64,000 bases of DNA. Origin: Rhodoferax sp. WC2427 (GTDB lineage Bacteria > Pseudomonadota > Gammaproteobacteria > Burkholderiales > Burkholderiaceae_C). Location of the stretch: contig NZ_CP162006.1 in the NCBI RefSeq assembly GCF_040822085.1, positions 1,488,001 to 1,552,000 on the forward strand, read 5' to 3'. Shown here piece by piece: positions 43,492 through 52,128 of this stretch (position 1 is its first letter; every line of letters starts with the position of its first letter). A program made the translations under genes and the position numbers. The notes under the pieces are model-generated. The model was not told the DNA's origin. It was given only the letters and a program-made list of their open reading frames with translations, and did not search any database.

Positions 43492-43579
43492 GACAATCGT
43501 AAGAAATTCGATTGTTTGAAGGCATTTTTGCTTGGTCTAGAGCTTGGCGCGGGGCTCTGGCAAAACGGCTAAGCCGTTT
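43492..43579. other. Two short inverted repeats downstream of folK
   Basis: GACAATCG...CGATTGTT lies near 43492-43518, and AAACGGC-TAA-GCCGTTT at 43563-43579. The rest of the 206-bp gap between folK and the small membrane-protein gene shows nothing else that I recognise. Either palindrome could be a weak terminator for pcnB-folK. Confidence 0.4.
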
Positions 43580-43625
43580 AAAGCGGGTGGCTAGCTACTG
43601 CTGGCCTGAAGCCATTGCCGCGGGC

Positions 43626-43823
43626 TTATTTGCCCGAGCGACGCACCACGATCGTGACCATCATGGCCAGGGCGGCCAGCATCATCGCCAGCGTGGACTG
43701 GGTTTCAGCAGAGGCTTCGGTCAGCAGGCTGGCACCCTCAGCCAAGTCAGACATGTAGGGCAGCACTGCGCTGGCTGCGCCAGCGATGGCCGATAGCGTG
43801 GCAAATATGACCCATTTTTTCAT
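43626..43823 (-). CDS. Small exported or membrane protein of unknown function
   Basis: A 65-residue product. The N-terminus MKKWVIFATLSAIAGAASAV looks like a signal peptide. A short polar middle (YMSDLAEGASLLTEASAETQ) is followed by a hydrophobic C-terminal segment STLAMMLAALAMMVTIVVRR with a positive end. AAAGGA lies about 8-10 nt before the ATG at 43823. I do not recognise the family. The layout could be a two-helix membrane peptide or a small surface-anchored protein; the C-terminus recalls sorting tails but has no PEP motif. Neighbours give no clear context. Confidence 0.55.
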   Translation of the reverse strand: MKKWVIFATLSAIAGAASAVLPYMSDLAEGASLLTEASAETQSTLAMMLAALAMMVTIVVRRSGK

Positions 43824-44064
43824 GACGTAATCCTTTGGAAAAACCTCTTCGAGGGGCTCCCGAAAGTGTCTTTGTTCGCCAAATGATAGCTTATGTTGCG
43901 TTGCAGCAATGGGTTTGATGCAATTATTTACGAAGATTTCCTAACACCGACTATGCCGTGGTGCCTTGGGAGTAACCCTCAACCCAAAGCTGCGGTAATA
44001 ATGCGTTTCAAAAATAGATCACATCCGGAGCTTGTTTTGTCTGTTTCCATGGTGAACCTACCCA

Positions 44065-44838
44065 ATGTCTAAACTCTTACCTTCGCTGCTGCTGTGCGCC
44101 GCCGCCGTGGCCTCTTGCGGCGTGGCGGTGGCCCAAAGCGCTGGCGCCGTAGCGCCAGCAGCCACCCCGGTGCAAGACGGTCCCACCCCTTTCCCCAAAG
44201 ACTTCAAGGACTGGCCAGGCAAGGGCGCCATACGCGTTTTTGGCTGGATGAACGACAACCGCAAGGCCTTCTGGCAAGAGCGTGCGCGCAAGCAGGGCAG
44301 TGTGGTGTTTGCGGGCGACTCGCTGGTGGGGGGCTGGAGCACTTTGGCCAAAGACCTGCCCGGTCTAACGGTGGCGAACCGGGGCATTGGCAGCGAAACC
44401 ACGCGCGGTTTGCTGTTTCGCTTCCAGGAAGATGTGCTGGACCTGCACCCCAAAGCCATCGTGCTGTTGACCGGGTCTAACGACCTGAGTGCATTGCAGG
44501 ATGTGCAGCTAAGCCGTAGCAACCTCACCGACATACTTGATAAAGCCGAGAAGCAAATGCCCGGCGTCCCTGTCGTGCTGTGTACGGTACCGCCACGTAA
44601 CCATCCACAGTCTCCGGTAGACCCACGCCAGGTAGTCGAACTCAACAAGCTCATCGCGTCCGTCGCCCAAGGCCGCAAGAATGTGGTGGTACTAGACTTG
44701 CATGCCTTGCTGGTCGACCCGGACGGCTCACCCCACGCCGAATACTTTGGTGCAGACAAGTTGCACATCTCTCCCCTGGGTTACCAGCATGTGCGTGACG
44801 CGCTATTGCCGGTACTAAAACAGTTCAATCTAGGCTGA
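44065..44838 (+). CDS. Exported SGNH/GDSL hydrolase
   Basis: A 257-residue periplasmic protein. A signal peptide (LLPSLLLCAAAVASCGVAVA) is followed by an SGNH hydrolase domain with GDS nucleophile VFAGDSLVGG (Ser86), an ANRGIGSETTRGLLFR block, VLLTGSNDLS and the catalytic DKLHISPLGY. It probably removes or transfers an O-acyl group on a glycan. It is the first gene of a run of seven plus-strand genes, the next (MBOAT) starting 9 nt later. It fits a glycan-acylation module as editing esterase or transferase. Confidence 0.9.
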   Translation: MSKLLPSLLLCAAAVASCGVAVAQSAGAVAPAATPVQDGPTPFPKDFKDWPGKGAIRVFGWMNDNRKAFWQERARKQGSVVFAGDSLVGGWSTLAKDLPGLTVANRGIGSETTRGLLFRFQEDVLDLHPKAIVLLTGSNDLSALQDVQLSRSNLTDILDKAEKQMPGVPVVLCTVPPRNHPQSPVDPRQVVELNKLIASVAQGRKNVVVLDLHALLVDPDGSPHAEYFGADKLHISPLGYQHVRDALLPVLKQFNLG

Positions 44839-44847
44839 ATCGCATCC

Positions 44848-46287
44848 GTGGCATTTACTTCCCTGACCTTTATTGCTTTTGTCGCAGCCGTCGTGCTGCT
44901 TTTTAATGCGACGAACCAACCCGTTGTTCGCAGCACGGTTTTGCTGGGTGCCAATGGCGTTTTCATCTGGTACTACATCGATAGCGCCATCCAGCTCCTA
45001 CCTCTGGCGGCATTTTTGCTGGTGTGCTACGGGATGATTGAGGTGGTGCGGCGCAGCCGTTCTGCGCCCAGCCTGTGGTGTGGCCTGGCCGTTGCCGTCA
45101 CAGCATTCATCTATCTGAAGAAGTTCGGTTTTCTGGATGCTTCATGGTTGCTGCCTTTTCCCTATCTGATCATTGGCTTGTCTTATGTACTGTTTCGGGT
45201 CTTGCACCTCATGGTCGACGCCAAGCAGGGCGAGCTGGCGCGCCCGATTTCGCTGCTGAATTTTTTGAATTACACCTGCAATTTCCTCACCTTTGTGGCG
45301 GGGCCTATCCAGCGGTACCAGGACTACATGCGATTCAAGGACCAGGCCTTGGTACTGGACGAAGCCCGGGTGTTCCAGGCCTTTGCCCGGGTCATTTTGG
45401 GTTTTGTAAAAGTCGGCGTGGTGTCGGCCATCTTCAAATACCTGTTCGACAGCCTATCTGAGCGCGTACTCGACACTGCGGCAGCCCCGGCGTGGCCCAT
45501 GTTTTGCGCACTGTTTGTGGGTGCAGCCGTGTGCTACACGGTCTATCTGTACTCCAATTTCGCGGGCTACATGGACATCGTGATTGGTGTCGGAGAACTG
45601 ATGGGCATGCAACTGCCCGAAAACTTCAACCGGCCGTTTTTGGCGCGCAGCTTTCTCGACTTCTGGTCGCGTTGGCACATGACCTTGTCGGACTGGTTCA
45701 AAACCTATGTTTTCAACCCCTTGCTAACGGTGTTGGCGACACGATTCACTTCGCCCAAAGCCGGCCCGTATCTCGGCGTGGTGGCGTTTTTTGTAACCTT
45801 TTTGATCATGGGTGTGTGGCACGGCACCACCTCGGTGTTTGTGGTTTACGGCTTGCTGATGGGGGCTGGTGCCAGCATCAACAAGCTTTGGCAAGTGATG
45901 ATTGTTAAACGCCTGGGCAAGAAGGCCTACAAGGCCCTGGCAGAAAAAGCGTTGTCGATCTACTTTTCGCGCGGGCTCACGCTGGCCTACTTTGCGCTGG
46001 CGCTAACCTGCCTGTGGGTTGATATGCCACAGCTTCTGGCCTTGCTTCAGCGTCTGGGCGTAGTGGGCTGCCTGGTGAGCTATCTGGTGCTGGCAGTCCT
46101 GGCCGGTGGCATGTTTTATGTGTGGGACATGCTGATGGGGCGCATTGCGCCGTTGCGGATGCGCTGGACCCAAGCTTCCAGCGGTGTGCTCGCGCGCAAC
46201 GTGGTGCTGGCACTGCAAATACTATTAATTGCGACAGTGGCCTCGTTCTTCCACAAGGCTCCAGAATTTGTTTACCGGGCGTTTTGA
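44848..46287 (+). CDS. MBOAT-family membrane O-acyltransferase (AlgI/DltB-like)
   Basis: A 479-residue polytopic protein. Family blocks are FVAGPIQRYQDYMRFK, NFAGYMDIVIGVGELMG, FWSRWHMTLSDWFKTYVFNP (274-293) and the catalytic-His block MGVWHGTTSVFVVYG (His325). It should move an acyl group across the inner membrane to a glycan or partner protein, as AlgI and DltB do. The start is GTG at 44848. The stop overlaps the next gene by one base. The presence of an acyl carrier protein gene three frames on suggests that ACP is the donor. Confidence 0.93.
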   Translation: MAFTSLTFIAFVAAVVLLFNATNQPVVRSTVLLGANGVFIWYYIDSAIQLLPLAAFLLVCYGMIEVVRRSRSAPSLWCGLAVAVTAFIYLKKFGFLDASWLLPFPYLIIGLSYVLFRVLHLMVDAKQGELARPISLLNFLNYTCNFLTFVAGPIQRYQDYMRFKDQALVLDEARVFQAFARVILGFVKVGVVSAIFKYLFDSLSERVLDTAAAPAWPMFCALFVGAAVCYTVYLYSNFAGYMDIVIGVGELMGMQLPENFNRPFLARSFLDFWSRWHMTLSDWFKTYVFNPLLTVLATRFTSPKAGPYLGVVAFFVTFLIMGVWHGTTSVFVVYGLLMGAGASINKLWQVMIVKRLGKKAYKALAEKALSIYFSRGLTLAYFALALTCLWVDMPQLLALLQRLGVVGCLVSYLVLAVLAGGMFYVWDMLMGRIAPLRMRWTQASSGVLARNVVLALQILLIATVASFFHKAPEFVYRAF

Positions 46288-47345
46288 TGAAGTTGATTTT
46301 TAAGCAAATAGGGCTGCTGCTTAGCGCGTTGATCGCCTTGTACGGCCTGCTGCTTGTGGTGTGTCTGCTGTGGGTGCCGCGTTCTGATCTGGGCCAACGG
46401 CTCAACGCCGGCAGCGCCGGGTCGTCGCTGTTTTTGACCGAACCCAAGTATGTATTCATGGCGCGATCCCAGCTTAATTCTCTGGACGACAAGGCCATTT
46501 TGGTGGGCGCTTCCAATATGCTGGTCGGCTTCAAGCAGGCCCAGGTGCAGGCCCTGGTGCCGGGCATGCAGGTGCACAACCTGTCGGTAGGCGGCTCCAA
46601 CATCACGCAGATCAACCAGATCGTCGACCTGGTCCGCGAAGTGCAAACCCCCGATGTACGTCGCCACAACACCTGGGTGATTGGCCTGTGGTACGGCGTT
46701 TTTGCCGAAGACCGCGCCCGCTGGTTCACCCCGGACCGGCATGGCGGCGACACCGACATCGACATCGAGCGTTACCGCTACGGCTTTTACCGCCGCACCG
46801 AGGCTGGCCCCCAGGCGGTACTGCCACCCCAATACCTAGATATTGGTACAACGCTCATACATCCGTACCTGGTGCTCGACCGCGCTGCCCGCGACCTGAC
46901 CGGCGCACTGCGCGCATTTCTGTCTGGCCGTTCCCCTGGTCTCACGGATGCCCAGCGCAATGCCACCGTCTTGAGTGCAGAGCAGCAGCACAAGTATTTT
47001 GATTTTTGGAGAGGGTATATGGGCGATACCGACACCTTGACGGACCCGCCCTTTCAGGTGATGGAGGCCATGGTCAACGGCATCCTGGCCGATGGCGGGC
47101 GGGTGGTGCTGGTAGACATGGCCATCCCCCAGTGGCACGAGCAAGGCTCTCCGCTGTGGGCCGATTACCGCCGCAGGGTGGACCCGCTGCTTGCCAAATT
47201 GCAGGCCCATGCGGCAGTCAAGGTGCTGAAAATGGATGACGCAACCGCCGATGCCGACTTCAGCGACGAGGTGCACCCCAAGCCACGGGCCACCCCAGCC
47301 TGGGCGCAGCGCCTGGCCACAGTATTGAATACCCCGACTCCCTGA
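46287..47345 (+). CDS. Membrane-anchored SGNH-like protein (AlgX/DltD-type partner of MBOAT)
   Basis: A 352-residue protein with an N-terminal membrane anchor (KQIGLLLSALIALYGLLLVV) and a periplasmic domain that starts with LVGASNMLVGFKQAQVQAL, an SGNH-like block (G-A-S-N), then HNLSVGGSNITQINQIVDLV. The C-terminal DFSDEVHPKPRATPAWAQRL supplies the D..H pair. Position and topology match DltD/AlgJ/AlgX proteins that complete acyl transfer with an MBOAT. The ATG at 46287 is preferred to an upstream extension inside the MBOAT gene. Confidence 0.8.
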   Translation: MKLIFKQIGLLLSALIALYGLLLVVCLLWVPRSDLGQRLNAGSAGSSLFLTEPKYVFMARSQLNSLDDKAILVGASNMLVGFKQAQVQALVPGMQVHNLSVGGSNITQINQIVDLVREVQTPDVRRHNTWVIGLWYGVFAEDRARWFTPDRHGGDTDIDIERYRYGFYRRTEAGPQAVLPPQYLDIGTTLIHPYLVLDRAARDLTGALRAFLSGRSPGLTDAQRNATVLSAEQQHKYFDFWRGYMGDTDTLTDPPFQVMEAMVNGILADGGRVVLVDMAIPQWHEQGSPLWADYRRRVDPLLAKLQAHAAVKVLKMDDATADADFSDEVHPKPRATPAWAQRLATVLNTPTP

Positions 47346-47379
47346 GACAATGCAACAACCGATTTAACAGAAGGCTGCC

Positions 47380-47622
47380 ATGGAACTCGAATCAATTTAC
47401 GCAAAGCTCACCGCTATTTTTCACGATGTGTTCGACGATGAAAGCATCAAAGTCACGCCCGAGCTCACCGCCGATGATGTCGACGAATGGGACAGCCTGG
47501 CCCACATTCGGCTGGTTTTAGCCATCGAGAAAAAATTCGGCCTGAAGTTCTCGGCCGCCGAAGTGGGCCGCCTCAAGAACGTCGGTGAATTTGTAGCTTT
47601 GATCCAATCCAAGGCGCAATGA
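47380..47622 (+). CDS. Acyl carrier protein
   Basis: An 80-residue carrier protein. The phosphopantetheine serine is Ser39 in VDEWDSLAHIRLVLAIEKKF. It is not the fatty-acid AcpP of the fab cluster; the EWDSL form is common in ACPs paired with FkbH-like loaders. It should carry the acyl unit made by the next three enzymes. The stop overlaps the MaoC gene (ATGA). Confidence 0.93.
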   Translation: MELESIYAKLTAIFHDVFDDESIKVTPELTADDVDEWDSLAHIRLVLAIEKKFGLKFSAAEVGRLKNVGEFVALIQSKAQ

Positions 47623-48053
47623 CCCGCCAGCCACAGGCGCTGGCTCTGCCATTGGGGGAGCTGACCGAGGGCCTGCGGGCCGTGGTCGATTTCACCATCA
47701 GCGCCCCGCAAATGCAGCAGTTTGCCGAGTTGTCGGGCGACTACAACCCCCTGCACACCGATGCCGAGTTTGCGCGTGGCAAAGGCTTTGAAGGTGCAGT
47801 GGTGTATGGGGCCCTGATGGTGGCCAAGGTGTCGCAGCTCATAGGTATGCAACTGCCAGGACGCAACAGCGTCTGGGCCAGCGTGGCGCTGGAGTTTCGC
47901 AAACCCCTCTATGTGGACCAGCCTGCACAGGCCGAGGGCATTGTCGAAGAAGTCTCGGACTCCACCGGCATGGTCGTTTTGAAATTAACCGTGCGTGCGG
48001 CTGGCAAAGTGCTGGCCAAGGGCAGGGCGGAGGTCATCGTTGGACGCACATAA
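47619..48053 (+). CDS. MaoC-like (R)-specific enoyl hydratase/dehydratase
   Basis: A 144-residue hotdog protein with the hydratase 2 motif FAELSGDYNPLHTDAEFARG (catalytic Asp and His). It interconverts 3-hydroxyacyl and enoyl thioesters, here presumably on the ACP encoded just upstream. It overlaps the ACP gene by four bases and the SDR gene by 14. Confidence 0.9.
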   Translation: MTRQPQALALPLGELTEGLRAVVDFTISAPQMQQFAELSGDYNPLHTDAEFARGKGFEGAVVYGALMVAKVSQLIGMQLPGRNSVWASVALEFRKPLYVDQPAQAEGIVEEVSDSTGMVVLKLTVRAAGKVLAKGRAEVIVGRT

Positions 48054-48738
48054 GATAGATGCACAGAAGTGGTTTCTGGTTTCGGGTGGTTCTGGCGGCA
48101 TAGGCGCTGCCGTCTGCGATTCGCTCGCCGCCCACGGCTACACGCCCTTGGTGGGCTACCACCGTAACGCTGCCGCAGCCCAAGTCGTGGCACAGCGCTG
48201 TGGCGGCCAGGCTCTGGCGCTGGACTTGTCAAGTGACGCCTCCATCCAGGCGGCAGTTGCCCAACTGGAAACCCTGCCGGAGCTGGCAGGCGTGGTGCTG
48301 GCAGGCTCCCCCCCGCTTTCGCTCTTACCCTTTGGCAAGATCAGTGCCGACGAAATGCAGCAGCAGTGGCAAGTCAATGTGCTGGGCCCACAGCGCCTGT
48401 TGGCCGAACTTGTTCGCCGTTGCTTTCGCAAGCACAAAAAGGGTGCCGTTGTGGGCGTGTTGACCCAGGCCATGGGTAACGGCACAAACGGCATAGAGGG
48501 TGCTTCATCTGGCATGGGTGCTTACGTCATTGCCAAGCACGGCATGGCGGGCATGCTGGCCATGCTGGCCGCAGACTATGCTTGGCTGCGGGTGCGGGCT
48601 GTGAAGCCCGGCTACACAGAAACCCCCATGCTCGACGCATTTGACGAACGCTTTCTGGCCACCCAGCGCGAGAAAGCACCATTCCAGACGCCTGCACAGG
48701 TGGCGTCGCTCATTGTTGAGGAGGCCATTGGCGCATGA
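48040..48738 (+). CDS. Short-chain dehydrogenase/reductase (3-oxoacyl-ACP reductase-like)
   Basis: A 232-residue SDR. The cofactor motif is FLVSGGSGGIGAAVCDSLAA and the active-site pair is in GAYVIAKHG (YxxxK). It probably reduces a 3-oxoacyl-ACP or oxidises the reverse. The proposed start is TTG at 48040, because GGAGG lies eight bases upstream; the longer reading into the MaoC gene lacks a site. The stop overlaps the FkbH-like gene (ATGA). Confidence 0.87.
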   Translation: MDAHKIDAQKWFLVSGGSGGIGAAVCDSLAAHGYTPLVGYHRNAAAAQVVAQRCGGQALALDLSSDASIQAAVAQLETLPELAGVVLAGSPPLSLLPFGKISADEMQQQWQVNVLGPQRLLAELVRRCFRKHKKGAVVGVLTQAMGNGTNGIEGASSGMGAYVIAKHGMAGMLAMLAADYAWLRVRAVKPGYTETPMLDAFDERFLATQREKAPFQTPAQVASLIVEEAIGA

Positions 48739-50669
48739 GCAACCAACTTTATTCCCAGCTGGGCTGGCTGCAAGCTGCACCAGAAGACTTTTCCACCCAG
48801 TGCCGCCAACTGCTGGCCGAACCTGCCCACCTCGGCTTGCGCCTGCAGCACCTGGCCAACCACGCGCTGGACGAAAACCAACTGAACCGCCTGGCCAAAG
48901 TGGTCCAAAAGGCCCGTGACGGTGGCCTGTCCATGGCGCCGCTGGTGCCGTTTCGCATCGGTATCTTGAGCAACGCCACCTCGCACTTCATCGTGCCCGC
49001 GCTGGTGGCTACCGCCGCCCGCCACGGCATCGCGCTGGAATGCATCGAAGCCGACTTCGACCAGGTCATGCAAGAAGCCTTGTCGCCCGACTCCACCATC
49101 AACCAAGCCCAATGCGATGCCGTACTGGTGGCCGTGGACTACCGGGGCCTGCCCCTGAATGCCGCGCTGGGTGATACCCAGGCTGCCCAAAACGCCGTGC
49201 AAGCCGCCCTGGGCCACATGGCCATGATCCGCAACGGCCTGCGCGCCAATAGCAAGGCCATCTGCATCCTGCAAACCCTGCCGCGCCCGGTAGAGTCATC
49301 GTTTGGCAGCTTTGACATGGTGCTGCCCGGTACTCCGCGCCAGCTGATCGACGAGGTGAACCGCGGCATCGCCCAAAGCGTGGCAGGTACCGAAGACCTG
49401 CTGCTCGACGTAGCCCACCTGGCCGAAACCGTGGGTCTGGCCGACTGGCACGACGCCACGCTGTGGAACATGGCCAAAATGCCCTTTTCCAGCGAATTCT
49501 TGCCGCTGTATGCCGACCATGTTTGCCGCCTGGTGGCCGCCTTGCGCGGCAAAAGCCGCAAGTGCCTGATCCTGGACCTGGACAACACCGTCTGGGGCGG
49601 CGTGATTGGCGACGACGGCCTGGACGGCATCGTCATCGGCCAGGGCGATGCCACCGGCGAGGCGCACCTGCACGTGCAGCGCACCGCCTTGGCTCTGCGC
49701 GACCGTGGCGTGGTGCTGGCGGTATCGTCCAAAAACACCGACAACATCGCCCGCCAGCCCTTCCAGAAGCACCCCGAAATGCTGCTGCGCGAAGACCACA
49801 TCGCCGTCTTCCAGGCCAACTGGAACGACAAGGCCACCAACATCAAAGCCATCGCTGAAGAACTGTCTTTGGGCTTGGACGCCATGGTGTTCCTGGACGA
49901 CAACCCCGTAGAGCGCGGCCTGGTGCGCAAAATGCTGCCCCAGGTGGCCGTGCCCGAGCTGCCCGACAACGCCGCGCTATACGCCCGCACGCTGCTGGCC
50001 GCGGGCTACTTTGAGGCCATCGCCTTCTCGGGTGAAGACCGCAAACGCGCCGAGTTCTACCAGGACAACGCCCGCCGCGTCACCCTGCAAAAGCAGGCAG
50101 GCGACGTCGATGCCTACCTGGTGTCGCTCAACATGCAGATGACCCTGCAACCGTTTGACGACACCGGCCGCGCCCGCATCGCCCAGCTCATCAACAAATC
50201 CAACCAGTTCAACCTCACCACCCGCCGCTACACCGAAGCCGACGTGGCCGCCGCGCAGCAAGACCCCAACGCCTTTACCCTGCAAGTGCGACTGGCCGAT
50301 GCCTTTGGCGACAACGGCATGATCAGCGTGCTGATCTGCCGCCGCCAGCAGGCCGACTGGGACATCGACACCTGGCTCATGAGCTGCCGCGTACTGGGCC
50401 GCAAGGCCGAAACCGCCGTGCTGCAAGAACTCATCACCCAGGCCCGCGCGCAGGGCATTCAACGCCTCATAGGCCGCTACCTGCCCACCGAGAAAAATAA
50501 GCTGGTCGAAGACCACTACGCCAAACTCGGCTTCACCCTGGTGGACAAACACGCAGACGGCAGCACCGTGTGGGAACTGCACGTGCAAGACGCACCGCTG
50601 GTAGACCTGCCTATTGCCATCGCGCGCCTCGGCCTCGCGCCAGTGTCGGCTGAAGTAGCGAAGGCTTGA
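48735..50669 (+). CDS. FkbH-like HAD-IIIC / GNAT protein
   Basis: A 644-residue protein. An N-terminal SGNH-like part (FRIGILSNATSHFIVPALVA) is followed by the HAD domain with CLILDLDNTVWGGVIGDDGL (Asp281/Asp283). A C-terminal GNAT-like domain contains WLMSCRVLGRKAETAVLQEL and LIGRYLPTEKNKLVEDHYAK. Studied FkbH proteins dephosphorylate 1,3-bisphosphoglycerate and load a glyceryl unit on an ACP. The adjacent ACP, MaoC and SDR genes fit this. The product here would be a glycerate-derived acyl-ACP, which I infer is used by the MBOAT upstream. Confidence 0.9.
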   Translation: MSNQLYSQLGWLQAAPEDFSTQCRQLLAEPAHLGLRLQHLANHALDENQLNRLAKVVQKARDGGLSMAPLVPFRIGILSNATSHFIVPALVATAARHGIALECIEADFDQVMQEALSPDSTINQAQCDAVLVAVDYRGLPLNAALGDTQAAQNAVQAALGHMAMIRNGLRANSKAICILQTLPRPVESSFGSFDMVLPGTPRQLIDEVNRGIAQSVAGTEDLLLDVAHLAETVGLADWHDATLWNMAKMPFSSEFLPLYADHVCRLVAALRGKSRKCLILDLDNTVWGGVIGDDGLDGIVIGQGDATGEAHLHVQRTALALRDRGVVLAVSSKNTDNIARQPFQKHPEMLLREDHIAVFQANWNDKATNIKAIAEELSLGLDAMVFLDDNPVERGLVRKMLPQVAVPELPDNAALYARTLLAAGYFEAIAFSGEDRKRAEFYQDNARRVTLQKQAGDVDAYLVSLNMQMTLQPFDDTGRARIAQLINKSNQFNLTTRRYTEADVAAAQQDPNAFTLQVRLADAFGDNGMISVLICRRQQADWDIDTWLMSCRVLGRKAETAVLQELITQARAQGIQRLIGRYLPTEKNKLVEDHYAKLGFTLVDKHADGSTVWELHVQDAPLVDLPIAIARLGLAPVSAEVAKA

Positions 50670-50673
50670 TGTT

Positions 50674-51881
50674 TTGACCGCCCACCAGCCCGCCCAAGGG
50701 ACTCCACCCCGCGCCATCCTGCTGCTCACCTACATCTCGCCTTTGCAAAAGTGGGGTTCGGCCAAGCGCTCGCGGTTTCTGATCGACGCCTTGAGCGGCA
50801 TGGCTCGGTGGAGGTGCTGGCGCTGAGCTTTGTAGATGGCCCCGTCGAGGGCAACCCCTTGACCACCACCGAATGGCAGGGCATCAAGGTGATGGACCTG
50901 AAAATAGCGCAGCAGGGCCTGTTGGGTCGGCCCCGCTTTGATCTGACCTCGGGCTACGTTACCCAGCAAGTGGCCCAGCATGTGGATCTGGCGGGGTACG
51001 ACCTGCTGGTGAATCGCTACGTTAAACCCGCCCTGAAGCTGGCCTTGCCGCCCGGTGTGCCCTTGCTGGTGGACTTTGATGACGCAGTTTACGAGCCGCC
51101 ATGGCGCGCCCTGAGCGGCCTGAAAAGCTGGGTGGGTGTGGGCTTACGCTTGCTGAATGACCGCGTCATTGTGCGCATCCGCCTGAAGGCCACGGCCTGG
51201 CGCCAAGCCCACTACTTTTATTGCCGCGATGCCGAGCGCAATGTGTTTGCGGGCCTGCCAGGTTCGGTGCTGCCTAACCTGCCGCCCCCGGCCTATCGCG
51301 CTGGCCCGCCCGACTTTGTGCCCCCTAAGGCCCCCGCGCTCATGTTTGTGGGCCTGCTGGACTACATGCCCAACCACGATGCGGTGGACTGGTTTCTCCA
51401 GGCCATCTGGCCGCTGGTGTTGCGGCAGGTGCCGCAGGCCCGGTTCCTAATTGTGGGCAGCGGTGAAGAAAGCCGCCTGGCCCGCTGGCGCAGTGCGCCC
51501 CAGGTCGAAACACTGGGCTTTGTGGACTCGCTGGCCGACGCCTACGCCCAGGCTACCGCCTGCGTGGTGCCCATGCGCTCGGGTGCGGGCACCAACATCA
51601 AGGCGCTGGAGCCTTACCTCTATGGCCGCATGGTGATTGCGACCCCTTTGGTGGTCGAGGGCCACCGCCCCTAGTTCACAGAGGGCAGCGATGTACTGGT
51701 GGCCAGTGACGCACAAGGCCTGGCACAGCACTGTATCGACATGTTGCGCGCCCCCCAGCAGGCCAGCGACATCGCACGCCGTGGTTACACGCGCATTACC
51801 ACCATACTCACGGAAGAACGCTTTCAGTCGGTAGTGGATGCCGCCGTCACAACGCTATGGCGCAAAGACCGTAACGCTTGA
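50674..51881 (+). pseudogene. Disrupted GT4 glycosyltransferase (frameshift plus in-frame amber)
   Basis: The reading frame opens at TTG 50674 (LTAHQPAQGTPPRAILLLTY, then SPLQKWGSAKRSRFLIDALSG). It shifts at about 50796-50800, where one base appears lost in AGCGGCATGG, and continues as HGSVEVLALSFVDGPVEG and so on. The GT-B domain follows, with LMFVGLLDYMPNHDAVDWFL and RSGAGTNIKALEPYLYGRMV. An in-frame TAG at 51672-51674 interrupts it before FTEGSDVLVASDAQGLAQHC, which stays in the same frame to 51881. Both lesions lie in conserved parts, so the gene is probably inactive, unless they are sequencing errors. It follows the FkbH-like gene by 4 nt. Confidence 0.85.
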
Positions 51882-51945
51882 TGCCCTGAACCTGCGCACA
51901 AGGGAGGGAGGGCTGGGTCAGCCCCCCCCTGGCGCACAATCACTC

Positions 51946-52008
51946 GCTATATAAAAAGTAGCTGCTCACGCCCTAACCGCAAGCACGGAGGCCTTATTTT
52001 CTATATAA
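51946..52008 (+). repeat. Dispersed repeat family A, copy 9
   Basis: GCTATATAAAAAGTAGCTGC, TCACGCCCTAACCGCAAGCA, CGGAGGCCTTATTTTCTATA. The middle part is diverged and the ends are well kept. It lies in the 498-bp gap before the PEP-CTERM gene. Confidence 0.7.
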
Positions 52009-52036
52009 GTGCATCCTGAGGATTTCAGGAGATTGC

Positions 52037-52068
52037 CTGCGGGGAGCCAAGCGCACGGCTTGGGGCAG
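52037..52068 (+). other. Structured region between repeats upstream of the PEP-CTERM gene
   Basis: CCAAGC-gcacg-GCTTGG sits inside an outer CTGC/GCAG pairing. It does not match a riboswitch class that I know. Apart from this and repeat copies 9 and 10, I see no gene in 51882-52379. Confidence 0.35.
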
Positions 52069-52128
52069 AAAGCCCGTTCCAGTGGCACCAGATGCTCATT
52101 TTTCAATCACCTTAGCATGCTTACATTT

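Noticed and set aside
48735..50669. The FkbH-like gene as part of a polyketide or antibiotic cluster
   Set aside because: No ketosynthase, adenylation or other assembly-line domain lies within the window; MBOAT and SGNH neighbours favour glycan modification.
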